From Alienimonas sp043951915 (lineage in GTDB: Bacteria > Planctomycetota > Planctomycetia > Planctomycetales > Planctomycetaceae): DNA of 64,000 nt. The stretch lies in the NCBI RefSeq assembly GCF_043951915.1, contig NZ_JBINJD010000006.1:1-64000 (forward strand). Reading direction: 5' to 3'. The position numbers were made by a program, and so were the translations under genes. This document shows, piece by piece, positions 1 through 7,829 of the stretch. Below the pieces are notes generated by a model. It ran no database searches. It was not told the origin of the DNA and was given only the letters and a program-made list of their open reading frames with translations. Position 1 is the stretch's first letter; each line of letters starts with the position of its first letter.

Positions 1-148
1 CGGCGCCGCCGGCGGCAATTTGCTCGTTGATCTCTTTGAGTTCGGCTTCGAGCTCCTCGCGCTTTTCTAAGAGACCGGACAGCGCCCCCTTGCGCTGTTC
101 GAGTTCGCGTTCAAGTTCTTCAGTGGAGAGCGAGGACAGGCTGGCCAT
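1..148 (-). CDS. Coiled-coil hypothetical protein, N-terminal fragment
   Basis: Only the first 49 codons are inside the window; the gene runs off the left edge. From the ATG at 148 the protein begins MASLSSLSTEELERELEQRK and continues with a Lys/Glu/Leu-rich stretch (LLEKREELEAELKEINEQI), which reads as one long amphipathic helix, probably a coiled coil. A Gly-Gly stretch appears at the edge. No domain can be named from this much. The codon pattern and helix periodicity argue that the frame is real. Function unknown. Confidence 0.6.
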   Translation of the reverse strand, partial: MASLSSLSTEELERELEQRKGALSGLLEKREELEAELKEINEQIAAGGA

Positions 149-646
149 GTGCGATTGGTAGGGGCCGGGCGGCCCGATGATGAGACAGGGATGGAAGGAG
201 AGAAGGCGACGCGGACGACGTTCCGACGGAACAGAGGTTCTTGAACGGAGGCCCACGCCCGACTCCGGGCGGCGGATCGTCTCTAAGACCCGACGTTACA
301 TTCGCAAAATAGATATCCGTCGCTAAACGCCTCGTCAATGTCGCGGTGCGCGGCGGACTCAAACTTTTAGAGAACGTTTCAATGCGGCCGATCGGTCGGC
401 GCGATCGTTACCGCTTTGATGATCGGCCGTCCGGCGCCGGAGGACCGTCGACCCCGGACTTAACGCCGGTCTCGGCCCCGATCTCCGATCTCCAATCCCC
501 GGCCGCGGGGCGGGGCGGTCGGCGGGGCGGGGTTGAGTCGATTGGCGGCCGTGCTCTATCACCGGCGGTCCGCCCTCGCAGAGCGACGGCGGCCGTTTCG
601 TTCCCTCACCCGTCCCCCTCGTCCCCGGCCCGCGAACGACGCCGCG
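149..646. other. Intergenic region without a recognisable gene
   Basis: This is the space between the divergent coiled-coil gene and the SGNH-like gene. It must hold both promoters. The part at 290-330 is locally AT-rich (cgcaaaatagatatccg) and is the likeliest promoter area for the minus-strand gene, but I see no clean -35/-10 pair. The long open frames on both strands here are typical of GC-rich shadow frames and show no protein-like composition. Confidence 0.4.
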
Positions 647-1786
647 ATGCCGACCCGCCCGCCCCGCCTGCGGCCCCTGCTGCTGGCCGTCGGGCTGTTG
701 CCGCTCGCGGCGGCGGGGGTGGAGCTCGGCGTGCGGGCGGCGGACAGTTATTCCGGCGGCGCCCTCTCCCGCCCGCCGTGTCCCACCGCCTATACGGTGC
801 CCAGCGCCCTGGCGCGACACGCCCTGCCGGCGTTCGGGCAGGTGCTGGCCCGCGATCCGGACACCGGCGGCCCGCACGAGGTGACGCTGAACAGCCTCGG
901 CCTGCGGGGCGGGGAGGCGGCGGTGCCCAAGCCGGTCGGCCTGCGACGGGTGTTGTTGCTGGGCGACGAAGCCGTCTTCGCCGCCGGCCTGCCGGACGCG
1001 GAGACCTTCGCCGGCCTGCTCGGCCCGGCGCTTTCCGCCGCGGCCGCCCGGGCCGAACCGGGAACGTCGGCGGAGATCGTCAACGCCGCCATCCCCGGGG
1101 ACTGCCCGCTGCTGAGCGTGTTGCGACTCCGGCGGTTGGGGGCGTTGCAGCCGGACCTCATCCTGCTGTGCGTGCGACCCTCGGACCTGGGGGAGGACGC
1201 CCGCTACCGCCGCGACTTGTTGACGGACGGCGACGGCCGGCCGGTCGCCTGTCCGCACCCGGCCGTGACCGGGGGCGAGTCGACGGCCGCGGCGCCGGAG
1301 CCGGCGTGGTGGCGCGACCTGCTGGCCGTGCGGCTGGCCGGGCGGGCGTTGGTCGGTCCGGACCGCTGTCCGCTGACGGGCGAGCTGGTGGCGCCGGCGT
1401 TCGATCCGGTCGGCGGCGGCCCGCAGGCGGCGCTGGCCGCCGAGCAGGCTCTCGCCCCGTTGGCGGAGTTGACCCGCATCGCCGACGGCCTGGGCGTGCG
1501 GGCGGCGGTGGTCGTGCTGCCGGATCGGTCGGGGCCGGCCGCGACGGGGGCCGCCGCGGCCGTGCAGCTGATCCTCGACGCCTGCGAATCCGCCGACCTG
1601 CGGGTCTTCGACGCCACGCCGGTTCTGGCGGGGGCGGAGCCCGCGGACGGGGCGCTCGCCGGAACCGAAGCCGGGCCCCTCCTCAACCGTCGCGGCGACC
1701 TGACCCGAGCCGGTCACGCTCGGCTGGCCGAGACGCTGGCCGCGTTTCTGCTGTCCGCGCCGCCGCCCGGCGGGTCGGCGGGATAA
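647..1786 (+). CDS. SGNH/GDSL-hydrolase-like secreted protein, catalytic residues altered
   Basis: A 379-residue protein. The start at 647 is chosen because the signal/anchor segment (RLRPLLLAVGLLPLAAAGVE, residues 7-26) follows at once; an upstream in-frame start at 533 would only add an Arg/Pro-rich tail. Residues 100-115 (VLLLGDEAVFAAGLPDAETF) align with the block I oxyanion/nucleophile motif of planctomycete SGNH proteins, normally GDSxxxG, but have Glu108 where the Ser should be. The C-terminal block (RRGDLTRAGHARLAETLAAF, around 349-367) matches the usual D-x-HLTxAGH region, with Asp in the catalytic His position. It keeps the fold signature but may have lost hydrolase activity. Inferred location: periplasm or membrane anchored. 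Confidence 0.6.
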   Translation: MPTRPPRLRPLLLAVGLLPLAAAGVELGVRAADSYSGGALSRPPCPTAYTVPSALARHALPAFGQVLARDPDTGGPHEVTLNSLGLRGGEAAVPKPVGLRRVLLLGDEAVFAAGLPDAETFAGLLGPALSAAAARAEPGTSAEIVNAAIPGDCPLLSVLRLRRLGALQPDLILLCVRPSDLGEDARYRRDLLTDGDGRPVACPHPAVTGGESTAAAPEPAWWRDLLAVRLAGRALVGPDRCPLTGELVAPAFDPVGGGPQAALAAEQALAPLAELTRIADGLGVRAAVVVLPDRSGPAATGAAAAVQLILDACESADLRVFDATPVLAGAEPADGALAGTEAGPLLNRRGDLTRAGHARLAETLAAFLLSAPPPGGSAG

Positions 1787-1802
1787 AACGACCTGCGCCC
1801 CG

Positions 1803-1808
1803 TACCCT
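1803..1808 (+). promoter_or_regulatory. Candidate -10 element (TACCCT) for gdhA
   Basis: A TACCCT hexamer lies in otherwise GC-only sequence, 54 nt before the gdhA start. It fits the TANNNT pattern seen before several genes in this window. No convincing -35 is visible. Confidence 0.35.
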
Positions 1809-1862
1809 GTGCGTCCGCCGGCTCGCCGGCGTCGCACGCTCGCTCCCCCACAGGCTTCCGCC

Positions 1863-3092
1863 GTGACCGCTTACGCCGCGACCGTCCGCTACTTCAACGA
1901 AGCCGCGGATTTGATGGGGTTGTCGCAGAATATGCGGACCCTGCTGCTCACCCCGCAGCGGGAGGTGAAGTGCCAGGTCGCCGTTCAAAAGGACGACGGG
2001 CAGATCGCCACCTACATCGGCTACCGCGTGCAGCACGACCGGGCCCGCGGGCCGATGAAGGGCGGGCTGCGGTTCGACCCGGCCGTGGACGCCGACGAGG
2101 TGCTCGCCCTCGCCACGTTGATGACGTGGAAGACCGCCGTGGTCAACATCCCCTACGGCGGGGCGAAGGGCGGCATCGCGGTCGACGTGAAAACGCTCTC
2201 CCCCTCGGAGCTGGAACGCGTCACCCGCGGCTTCGTGGACGCGATCCACGACGTGATCGGCCCCGACAAGGACATCCCTGCGCCGGACATGGGCACCAAC
2301 GCCCAGGTAATGGCCTGGATTATGAGCCAGTATCAGAAATACCACGGCTTCAACCCCGCCTGCGTGACCGGCAAACCGGTCGAGCTGCACGGGGCCGACG
2401 GCCGGGAGGAGGCGACCGGTCGCGGCGTGGCGACCGTGTCGCTGGCGTTATTGAAGAAGGAGAACCGCCCCCCGGAGCAAACGACCGCCGCCGTGCAGGG
2501 GTTCGGCAACGTCGGCACCTACACCGCGGAGTTCCTGCACGAGGCCGGCGTGAAGATCCGCGGCGTCTCCGACGCCTACGGGGCGGTCTGGAACGACGAG
2601 GGGCTCGATATCCCGGCGCTGCTGACGCACAGCCGCGAGACCGGCGGGGTGAAGGGCTTCGTCGGCGGGGACGCCCTCGACGGCGGGGCGTTGCTCACCA
2701 GCGACGTGGACCTGCTGATCCCCGCGGCGATCGGCGGGGTGCTCACCGCCGAAAACGCCGGCCACGTGCGGGCCAAATACGTCGTCGAGGCCGCCAACAA
2801 CCCCACCCGGCCGGAGGCGGACGAGATCTTCCACCGCAACGGCGTGCAGGTCGTCCCGGACATCCTCGCCAACGCCGGCGGGGTGACCGTCAGCTATTTT
2901 GAATGGGTTCAGAACCGCCAGCACTTCAAATGGGACAAGTCCCGGGTGCGGAACGAACTCGACAAGATCATGAACGCCAGCTTCGACGCCGTCTGGGAAC
3001 GGGCGACGACGAAGAAGGTCCCGCTGCGGACCGCCGCCTACCTCGTCGGCATCGGCCGGGTCGGCCGGGCGACGGTGCTGGCCGGCATCTGA
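1863..3092 (+). CDS. gdhA: Glutamate dehydrogenase (Glu/Leu/Phe/Val dehydrogenase family)
   Basis: Interconverts glutamate and 2-oxoglutarate plus ammonia with NAD(P)+. It has 409 residues, the normal length for the hexameric family. The GTG at 1863 is preferred over an in-frame GTG at 1809 because conserved sequence starts at once (YFNEAADLMGLSQNMRTLL). The substrate region RGPMKGGLRF and the catalytic-lysine segment YGGAKGGI are intact, as is PAPDMGTNAQVMAW. The Rossmann motif AVQGFGNVGTYTA begins near residue 210, and ILANAGGVTVSYFEW near 340 is typical of the family. proA lies close downstream and argC, argJ and putA further along, so this is a glutamate-centred neighbourhood. Coenzyme preference cannot be read reliably. 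Confidence 0.93.
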   Translation: MTAYAATVRYFNEAADLMGLSQNMRTLLLTPQREVKCQVAVQKDDGQIATYIGYRVQHDRARGPMKGGLRFDPAVDADEVLALATLMTWKTAVVNIPYGGAKGGIAVDVKTLSPSELERVTRGFVDAIHDVIGPDKDIPAPDMGTNAQVMAWIMSQYQKYHGFNPACVTGKPVELHGADGREEATGRGVATVSLALLKKENRPPEQTTAAVQGFGNVGTYTAEFLHEAGVKIRGVSDAYGAVWNDEGLDIPALLTHSRETGGVKGFVGGDALDGGALLTSDVDLLIPAAIGGVLTAENAGHVRAKYVVEAANNPTRPEADEIFHRNGVQVVPDILANAGGVTVSYFEWVQNRQHFKWDKSRVRNELDKIMNASFDAVWERATTKKVPLRTAAYLVGIGRVGRATVLAGI

Positions 3093-3290
3093 ACGGGCGG
3101 CGCCCGCCCGCGGAGCGGGGGGAGACGCTTCAGTCCCGCGGAGGGGAGCGTGCGGGGATTCACGGTGACGACGGCCCTAACGCGAACTATCGTTGAGTCG
3201 CTCGCCCCGTCCCGCTCCCCTCCCGTCGTAATGCCCGCCACCCTCGCTTCGGCCGCCCGCAAAACGCCCTCCGCCAAGTCGCCCACTGAA

Positions 3291-3929
3291 ATGGAGCGGG
3301 ACGACAAAGACAAAACGGCCGGGCCGGGCGCCGCGGCGTCGAACCGGGCGGGCCTCTCCGTGGCGGAACTTGTCGCCATGGATCAATCCGACCAGGACGC
3401 CCCCGCCGTCGCCCCGGCCGATCTGGAGGTCTGTCCGGCGTTCGCCAAGTTAACGAATTCCCAGCGGCGGGAGTTTCTGGATCTCGCCAGCCGGCACCGT
3501 TTCCAAGCCGGCGAGACGATTCTTGAGGAGGGCCGCGAGACCCGCTGCCTGTGGTTCATTCTCTCCGGCGCCTGCGAGGTGGTGAAAACGCTGCCGGAGG
3601 GCGGCGACCGCGTGCTGGCGACCCTGGAGGCCGGGGCGTTGTTCGGCGAAATGAGCTTCTTCAGCCCCGGCCCGCACTCCGCCAACGTGCGGGCGACCAG
3701 CGACTGCACCGTGCTCCGCATGACCGCGGAGAATTGGGCCGTGCTGGAGCAGATCGGCCTGCGGCCGGCCTTCCACATCGCCCGGCACACCGCCGCGGTG
3801 ATGAGCGACCGCCTCCGCCGCATGGACGAGTGGATCACCCGCGTGCTGGACGAAACCCCCGATCCCGCCGCCCGGGCGAAGCGGAACGACGAGTGGAACG
3901 AATTCCGCCGCAAGTTGTTCAACGGCTGA
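3291..3929 (+). CDS. Cyclic-nucleotide-binding-domain protein (Crp-like, no DNA-binding domain)
   Basis: A 212-residue protein with one cNMP-binding beta-barrel (about residues 45-165; CPAFAKLTNSQRREFLDLAS, then GETILEEG, CLWFILSGACEVV and GALFGEMSFF). In cAMP receptors the phosphate-binding cassette carries Arg followed by Ser/Thr-Ala; here the segment is PGPHSANVRA, so the Arg is missing and classical cAMP binding is doubtful. The C-terminal 45 residues are helical and charged, with no helix-turn-helix, so it is probably not a transcription factor itself. The start is uncertain: ATG 3231, 3291 and 3378 are all in frame, and the domain itself needs only the last. Role inferred as a small-ligand sensor or protein-protein regulator. 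Confidence 0.7.
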   Translation: MERDDKDKTAGPGAAASNRAGLSVAELVAMDQSDQDAPAVAPADLEVCPAFAKLTNSQRREFLDLASRHRFQAGETILEEGRETRCLWFILSGACEVVKTLPEGGDRVLATLEAGALFGEMSFFSPGPHSANVRATSDCTVLRMTAENWAVLEQIGLRPAFHIARHTAAVMSDRLRRMDEWITRVLDETPDPAARAKRNDEWNEFRRKLFNG

Positions 3930-4180
3930 GGCGGCCAAGCGAAGCTGCCGGGTCGGGACGTCAAACACCACAACCCGCAGCGTCAGCGAGAGCCCTCCGG
4001 ACGGCGGATACGGTCGCCGAAGGCGTGCGACGCCCGCATCCTTCGCTGACTTTGAGGTCGTCTTGCGACGGCCTCGACGCCGGAGCCGTGGCTCCAGCTT
4101 GGCGGGGCGTGCGGCGAGGTGGGGCTGACAGACGAGGCCCCGGACGCGAAGATGGGGGCGACCCGATCGAGAAATACGTC

Positions 4181-5440
4181 ATGTCCGACCACGCCGAACT
4201 CGCCTCCGAGCTGTCCCGCGACGCCAAGCAGGCCAGCCGCGAACTCGCCCTCGCCTCCGCCGCCGTCAAGAACGAGTGGCTCCGCGGCTGCGCCGCCGCG
4301 GTGCGGGCGAACGCCGAACAACTCGCCGCCGAAAACGAGCGCGACCTCGCCGCCGCCCCGGACTTCGGGCTGACCGAGGCCCAGGTCGACCGCCTGCGGC
4401 TCACCCCGGCCCGGCTGGAGTCCGTCGCGGTCGGCCTGGAAGAGGTCGCCAACCTGCCGGACCCCGTCGGCGAGATCATCGACGGCTCCCGCCGCCCCAA
4501 CGGCATTGAGCTGACCCGCGTGCGGGTCCCGCTGGGGGTGGTGTTCTTCATTTACGAAAGCCGCCCGAACGTCACCGCCGACGCCGCCGCGTTGTGCGTG
4601 AAAAGCGGCAACGCGGTGATTCTGCGGGGCGGCAAAGAGGCGTTCCACAGCAACACGGCGCTGCACAAAATTCTGGCGGATCAATTGGAGGAACACGGCC
4701 TGCCGCGGGCCGCCGTGCAGTTGGTGCCAACCACCGACCGGGCCGCCGTCGGCGAGTTCCTCAAGCGCCGCGGCGAGATTGACGTCGCCATCCCCCGCGG
4801 CGGCAAAGGGCTGATCGAACGCGTCACCCGCGAGGCGGCGATGCCCGTCATCAAGCACTTCGACGGCGTCTGCCACCTCTACGCCGACGCCGCCGCGGAC
4901 CTCGATATGGCCGTGGATCTGACCGTCAACGGCAAGACCCAGCGGCCCGGCGTCTGCAACGCCCTGGAAACGCTGCTGGTCCACGAGGACGTCGCCGAGG
5001 AGTTTCTGCCCAAGGTCGGCGCCGCGCTGACGGAGAAGGGGGTCGAACTCCGCGGGTGCGAACGCACCCGGGCGATCCTGCCGGACGCCAAGCCGGCGAC
5101 CGCCGAGGACTGGGACACGGAGTACCTCGCCCTGATCCTCAGCGTGAAGGTGGTGAAGGATCTGCATGCGGCGGTCGATCACGTCTCCGCCCACGGCAGC
5201 GGGCACACGGAGGTGATCGTCACGAAGGACCTCGCCGCCGCCCGGCGGTGGGAGGCCGCCGTGGACGCCGCCGCGGTGGTGGTAAATTGCTCCAGCCGGT
5301 TCCACGACGGCAGCGAGTTCGGCCTCGGGGCGGAGATCGGCATCTCCACCGACAAGCTGCACGCCCGCGGCCCCTGCGGCCTCAAGGAACTGACCAGCTA
5401 CAAGTACCTCGTCCGCGGCGAGGGGCAGGTGCGGGAGTAG
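4181..5440 (+). CDS. proA: Glutamate-5-semialdehyde dehydrogenase (gamma-glutamyl phosphate reductase)
   Basis: Reduces gamma-glutamyl phosphate to glutamate-5-semialdehyde with NADPH, the second step of proline synthesis, in the cytosol. It has 419 residues, the standard length. The ATG at 4181 is followed by the usual N-terminal helix (AKQASRELALASAAVKNEWL). Diagnostic blocks are VPLGVVFFIYESRPNVTADA (residues 109-128), CVKSGNAVILRGGKEA, IPRGGKGLI and the catalytic-Cys segment KTQRPGVCNALETLLV; the C-terminal FGLGAEIGISTDKLHARGP is characteristic. No proB is adjacent. The stop codon lies in a 12-bp tandem duplication (5429-5452). The 250 bp before the gene hold only weak repeat-like sequence. 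Confidence 0.95.
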   Translation: MSDHAELASELSRDAKQASRELALASAAVKNEWLRGCAAAVRANAEQLAAENERDLAAAPDFGLTEAQVDRLRLTPARLESVAVGLEEVANLPDPVGEIIDGSRRPNGIELTRVRVPLGVVFFIYESRPNVTADAAALCVKSGNAVILRGGKEAFHSNTALHKILADQLEEHGLPRAAVQLVPTTDRAAVGEFLKRRGEIDVAIPRGGKGLIERVTREAAMPVIKHFDGVCHLYADAAADLDMAVDLTVNGKTQRPGVCNALETLLVHEDVAEEFLPKVGAALTEKGVELRGCERTRAILPDAKPATAEDWDTEYLALILSVKVVKDLHAAVDHVSAHGSGHTEVIVTKDLAAARRWEAAVDAAAVVVNCSSRFHDGSEFGLGAEIGISTDKLHARGPCGLKELTSYKYLVRGEGQVRE

Positions 5441-5452
5441 GTGCGGGAGTAG
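5429..5452 (+). repeat. Perfect 12-bp tandem duplication across the proA stop codon
   Basis: GTGCGGGAGTAG occurs twice head to tail (5429-5440 and 5441-5452). The first copy carries the last codons and stop of proA; the second is therefore non-coding. It looks like a recent slippage duplication. Confidence 0.9.
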
Positions 5453-5493
5453 GTGATCCGTCCCGGAGGAGCGGCGCGGGAGCGTCGACTCCT

Positions 5494-5575
5494 CATGACG
5501 AAAGAGGAACGTCGAATCACGAAGTGGGGCGGGTCCGCCCCACTTCGCTTCGTCATTCGGCATTCGCCATTCCGC
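5494..5575. repeat. Intergenic inverted repeat, family A (degenerate copy)
   Basis: The element has a right part (cttcgtcattcggcattcg, 5546 on) that matches the family A arm found at 19560-19582 and 21097-21121, and a poorer left part (catgacgaaag and gtcgaatcacgaag). Inside lies a perfect 13-bp hairpin (5520-5532 with 5535-5547, 2-nt loop) formed by cgaagtggggcgg and its complement. It sits between proA and the fliM-like gene and is visibly richer in A/T than the genes around it. Confidence 0.7.
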
Positions 5576-5617
5576 CCGGGTGACGTACAACCGCCGGACA
5601 CCCCGCGTGCCCGCCCG

Positions 5618-6697
5618 ATGCCTGACGTCCTCACCGAGTCCGAAGTCGAATCGCTGCTCGCGGCCCTGGAGCCGGACGGGCCGGCGGCGACCGCGCCCGT
5701 CAGCCGCGGCGACGCCTCCGCGGACGGCGTGGCCCTCTACGACTTCAAACGGCCGGAGCGAGTCTCCAAGGAGCAGATCCGAGCCCTCCGCGGCCTGCAC
5801 GAAGGATTTAGTCGGGAGTTCGGCGCCGGGTTGTCGAACCTGATGCGGACGATCGTCGAGGTGAAGCTCGTCGCGGTCGACCAGCTGACCTACGGCGAGT
5901 TCCTGTTCAGTCTGGAGAACCCGACCTGCTTCAACCTGCTGCGGGCGGCTGGTCTGGACGGGCACATGGTGCTGGAACTGAGTCCGGCGGTGGTCTACCC
6001 GCTGGTCGACCGCCTGCTGGGCGGCGGCCGCGGGGCCGCCGCGGGCGACCCGCCGCCGGACCGCCCGCTGACGGACATCGAAAGCCGGCTGGTCGGCCGA
6101 ATGACGTCGCTCGCCGTCGAGGCGTTGGACCGCACGTGGGAGTCGCTGGCGACGTTGCAGCTCTCGCTGGTGCAAACCGAGAGCAATCCGCAACTCGTGC
6201 AGGTGGTTCCCCCGAACGAGGTCGTCGTGCTGGTGGCGTTCGAACTGACGCTGGGCGAGGCGCGGGGGATGATGAACCTCTGCATCCCGTTCAACACCCT
6301 CGAACCGATCGCGGCCCGGTTCAGCGGCGACGCCTGGAGCAGCTACGGCAAACGCAGCTCCGACCCCCGCGAGCGCGTCGTGCTGGACCGCGGCGTGAGC
6401 CGCGCCCGCGTCCCGCTGGACGTCACCCTGGCGACGACCACGCTGACGGCCCGCGACCTCGCCGACCTGGCCCCCGGCGACGTGATCCTCACGGAGTGCG
6501 ACAGCCGCGAGGGCCTGGAGTTGCGGGTGGGCGGCAAGCCGGCGTTCCGCTGCCGACCCGGGGCGTTGCGGGGGCACAAGGCGGTCCGGGTGACGGGGCC
6601 GGTGCTCAAGCCGGTCGACCCCCGTTCGGCGCCCCCCGACGAGGTGAAAACCGCCGCCGAGACGCCGTCGAACGCATCGGCGGGCGTTGGTTCTTGA
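5618..6697 (+). CDS. fliM: FliM-like flagellar motor switch protein
   Basis: A 359-residue protein. The ATG at 5618 gives the classical N-terminus: VLTESEVESLLAAL (residues 4-17) is the FliM helix that binds phosphorylated CheY. The CheC-like middle domain follows from about residue 45 (YDFKRPERVSKEQIRALRGL, FSREFGAGLSNLMRTIVEVK, MVLELSPAVVYPLVDRLLGG). The C-terminal SpoA-type domain starts near residue 270 (LDVTLATTTLTARDLADLAP, then GDVILTE). FliM forms the cytoplasmic C-ring with FliG and FliN. No other flagellar gene is in the window, so it is an isolated copy; whether it is the main motor FliM or a paralogue cannot be told here. Confidence 0.87.
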   Translation: MPDVLTESEVESLLAALEPDGPAATAPVSRGDASADGVALYDFKRPERVSKEQIRALRGLHEGFSREFGAGLSNLMRTIVEVKLVAVDQLTYGEFLFSLENPTCFNLLRAAGLDGHMVLELSPAVVYPLVDRLLGGGRGAAAGDPPPDRPLTDIESRLVGRMTSLAVEALDRTWESLATLQLSLVQTESNPQLVQVVPPNEVVVLVAFELTLGEARGMMNLCIPFNTLEPIAARFSGDAWSSYGKRSSDPRERVVLDRGVSRARVPLDVTLATTTLTARDLADLAPGDVILTECDSREGLELRVGGKPAFRCRPGALRGHKAVRVTGPVLKPVDPRSAPPDEVKTAAETPSNASAGVGS

Positions 6698-6754
6698 CGG
6701 GCCGCCGTCGGGCGGCTAGATGTTCGCACAGATGTCCGGGACGCCCGAAGCCGC

Positions 6755-6760
6755 TACAAT
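6755..6760 (+). promoter_or_regulatory. Candidate -10 element (TACAAT) for the infC operon
   Basis: TACAAT stands out in GC-rich sequence 60 nt upstream of the infC ATT codon and matches five of six consensus positions. The -35 position carries no recognisable TTGACA. A start here would give an infC leader of about 55 nt. Confidence 0.45.
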
Positions 6761-6820
6761 CGGTTCGCGTCCCCCCGTCGCCCGTATCTCGCCCCTCAGT
6801 CCGACCGCAAGGCCCCTCCC

Positions 6821-7363
6821 ATTCGTCGTCCCCCCCGCGAAGACCGCACCGCAACCGACAAAGACGCCCAGCGGATCAACGAACAGATCCGCCTCTCCCC
6901 CGTCCGCGTGGTTGACCAAAACGGCGAGATGCTCGGGGTGATCCCGACCGAGCAGGCGATGGAAACCGCCCGCTCCGCCGGAATGGACCTGGTGGAGGTC
7001 GCCCCCAACGAGCGGCCGCCGGTCTGCCGGATTATGGACTACGGCAAGTTTAAGTATCAGCAGAAGAAGCGGTCCCAGAAGGGCAAGGGCGGCCATCACG
7101 GCCAGATCAAAGAGGTCCGCCTGCGGCCCAAGACCGGCGACCACGACATCGAGTTCAAGATGAAAAAGGCCCGGGAGTTCCTGGGCCACCGCGACAAGGT
7201 GAAGGTCAACATCCTGTTCCGCGGCCGCGAGAACGCTCACCACGAACGGGGCCGCGAGATCCTGTTCAAAGTGATCGAGGATATGGACGATATCGCCAAG
7301 GTCGAGAAGCCGCCCGGCATGGAGGGCGGCCGGATCATGAGCACCGTCCTGGCGCCGAAGTAG
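6821..7363 (+). CDS. infC: Translation initiation factor IF-3, with ATT start codon
   Basis: IF-3 binds the 30S subunit, keeps it dissociated and checks the start codon. Conserved coding runs upstream of the first standard start (GTG 6908): the frame reads DAQRINEQIRLSPVRVVDQN, the invariant IF-3 N-domain. No ATG, GTG or TTG precedes it, but an ATT at 6821 does, with AAGG 8 nt before it. This gives 180 residues, the normal length. AUU starts are the known basis of IF-3 autoregulation. The N-domain ends near residue 80 (PPVCRIMDYGKFKYQQKKR) and the C-domain holds EVRLRPKTGDHDIEFKMKKA and VKVNILFRGRE. It is first in the order infC-rpmI-rplT-pheS. Confidence 0.93.
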   Translation: MRRPPREDRTATDKDAQRINEQIRLSPVRVVDQNGEMLGVIPTEQAMETARSAGMDLVEVAPNERPPVCRIMDYGKFKYQQKKRSQKGKGGHHGQIKEVRLRPKTGDHDIEFKMKKAREFLGHRDKVKVNILFRGRENAHHERGREILFKVIEDMDDIAKVEKPPGMEGGRIMSTVLAPK

Positions 7364-7380
7364 CCGCCGTCGATCCCGTG

Positions 7381-7408
7381 ATGCGGAGGCCCGGCCGGGC
7401 CTCCGCAT
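7381..7408 (+). terminator. Perfect 28-bp palindrome with following T-rich stretch, after infC
   Basis: The 28 bases equal their own reverse complement (core GCGGAGGCCCGGCCGGGCCT) and are followed by ttcattttg. The hairpin lies 18 nt after the infC stop and 94 nt before rpmI. It may be a terminator or a partial attenuator that separates IF-3 output from the ribosomal proteins. Confidence 0.6.
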
Positions 7409-7501
7409 TTCATTTTGCGCGGACTGGACTGCCCGCCGCCGCGTCGCTACCGTTCCCGACCCTCCGTTTCCGCCAGAGCCCCGCCAGCCCGCCGCACCGT
7501 T

Positions 7502-7702
7502 ATGCCCAAGCAGAAGACCCACAAGGGCATGAAAAAGCGGTTCAAGATCACCGCGTCCGGCAAAGCCACCCACCGCAGCGCCAACCGCGGACACAAGTTG
7601 TCCAGCAAGTCGGCGTCGCGCAAGCGGCACCTGCGGACCGAGGGTCTCGTCACCGGGACGATGGCGAAGAAGATCGCGGAAGCGATCGCCCCCGGCAAAT
7701 AG
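7502..7702 (+). CDS. rpmI: 50S ribosomal protein bL35
   Basis: A 66-residue basic protein starting MPKQKTHKGMKKRFKITASG and ending with the conserved LTKRRRN-like region in altered form (ASRKRHLRTEGLVTGTMAKK). The ATG at 7502 gives the exact family start and length. It is a structural component of the large subunit. It sits between infC and rplT as in most bacteria. In proteobacteria the two ribosomal proteins are translationally coupled under L20 control; no such pseudoknot could be checked here. Confidence 0.96.
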   Translation: MPKQKTHKGMKKRFKITASGKATHRSANRGHKLSSKSASRKRHLRTEGLVTGTMAKKIAEAIAPGK

Positions 7703-7716
7703 TTCGATCGTCGTTC

Positions 7717-7755
7717 GCCGCTCTCTCGACGAGGGCGGCTGATCCCCGCCGTTTT
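7717..7755 (+). terminator. Weak stem-loop followed by T-run between rpmI and rplT
   Basis: GCCGCTCT (7717-7724) pairs with AGGGCGGC (7732-7739), including one G-T pair; a run of five T begins near 7752. The stem resembles the terminator after pheS, with which it shares TTCGCCGCTCTC. The distance from stem to T-run is long, so termination is uncertain. Confidence 0.3.
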
Positions 7756-7829
7756 TCTCTCCCCCGCTGGGGCTTCGGGCGTAAGTCGGCTGCGTGCCGC
7801 CCCGGGTTCCGCACAACCCCGTCAGTTCA

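Noticed and set aside
346..1866. Long plus-strand open frame of about 500 codons in another frame over the SGNH-like gene
   Set aside because: It is Arg/Gly/Pro-rich with no domain, typical of shadow frames in very GC-rich DNA; the frame at 647 has a signal segment and family motifs.
3093..3290. Possible terminator after gdhA (GGGCG-GCGCC-CGCCC)
   Set aside because: The stem is short, there is no T-run, and such palindromes are common by chance at this GC content.
3930..4180. Possible sixth repeat family (cccgcagcgtcagcgag and ccttcgctgac)
   Set aside because: The arms pair over only about 11 bp and are uneven; too weak to call as a repeat without other copies.
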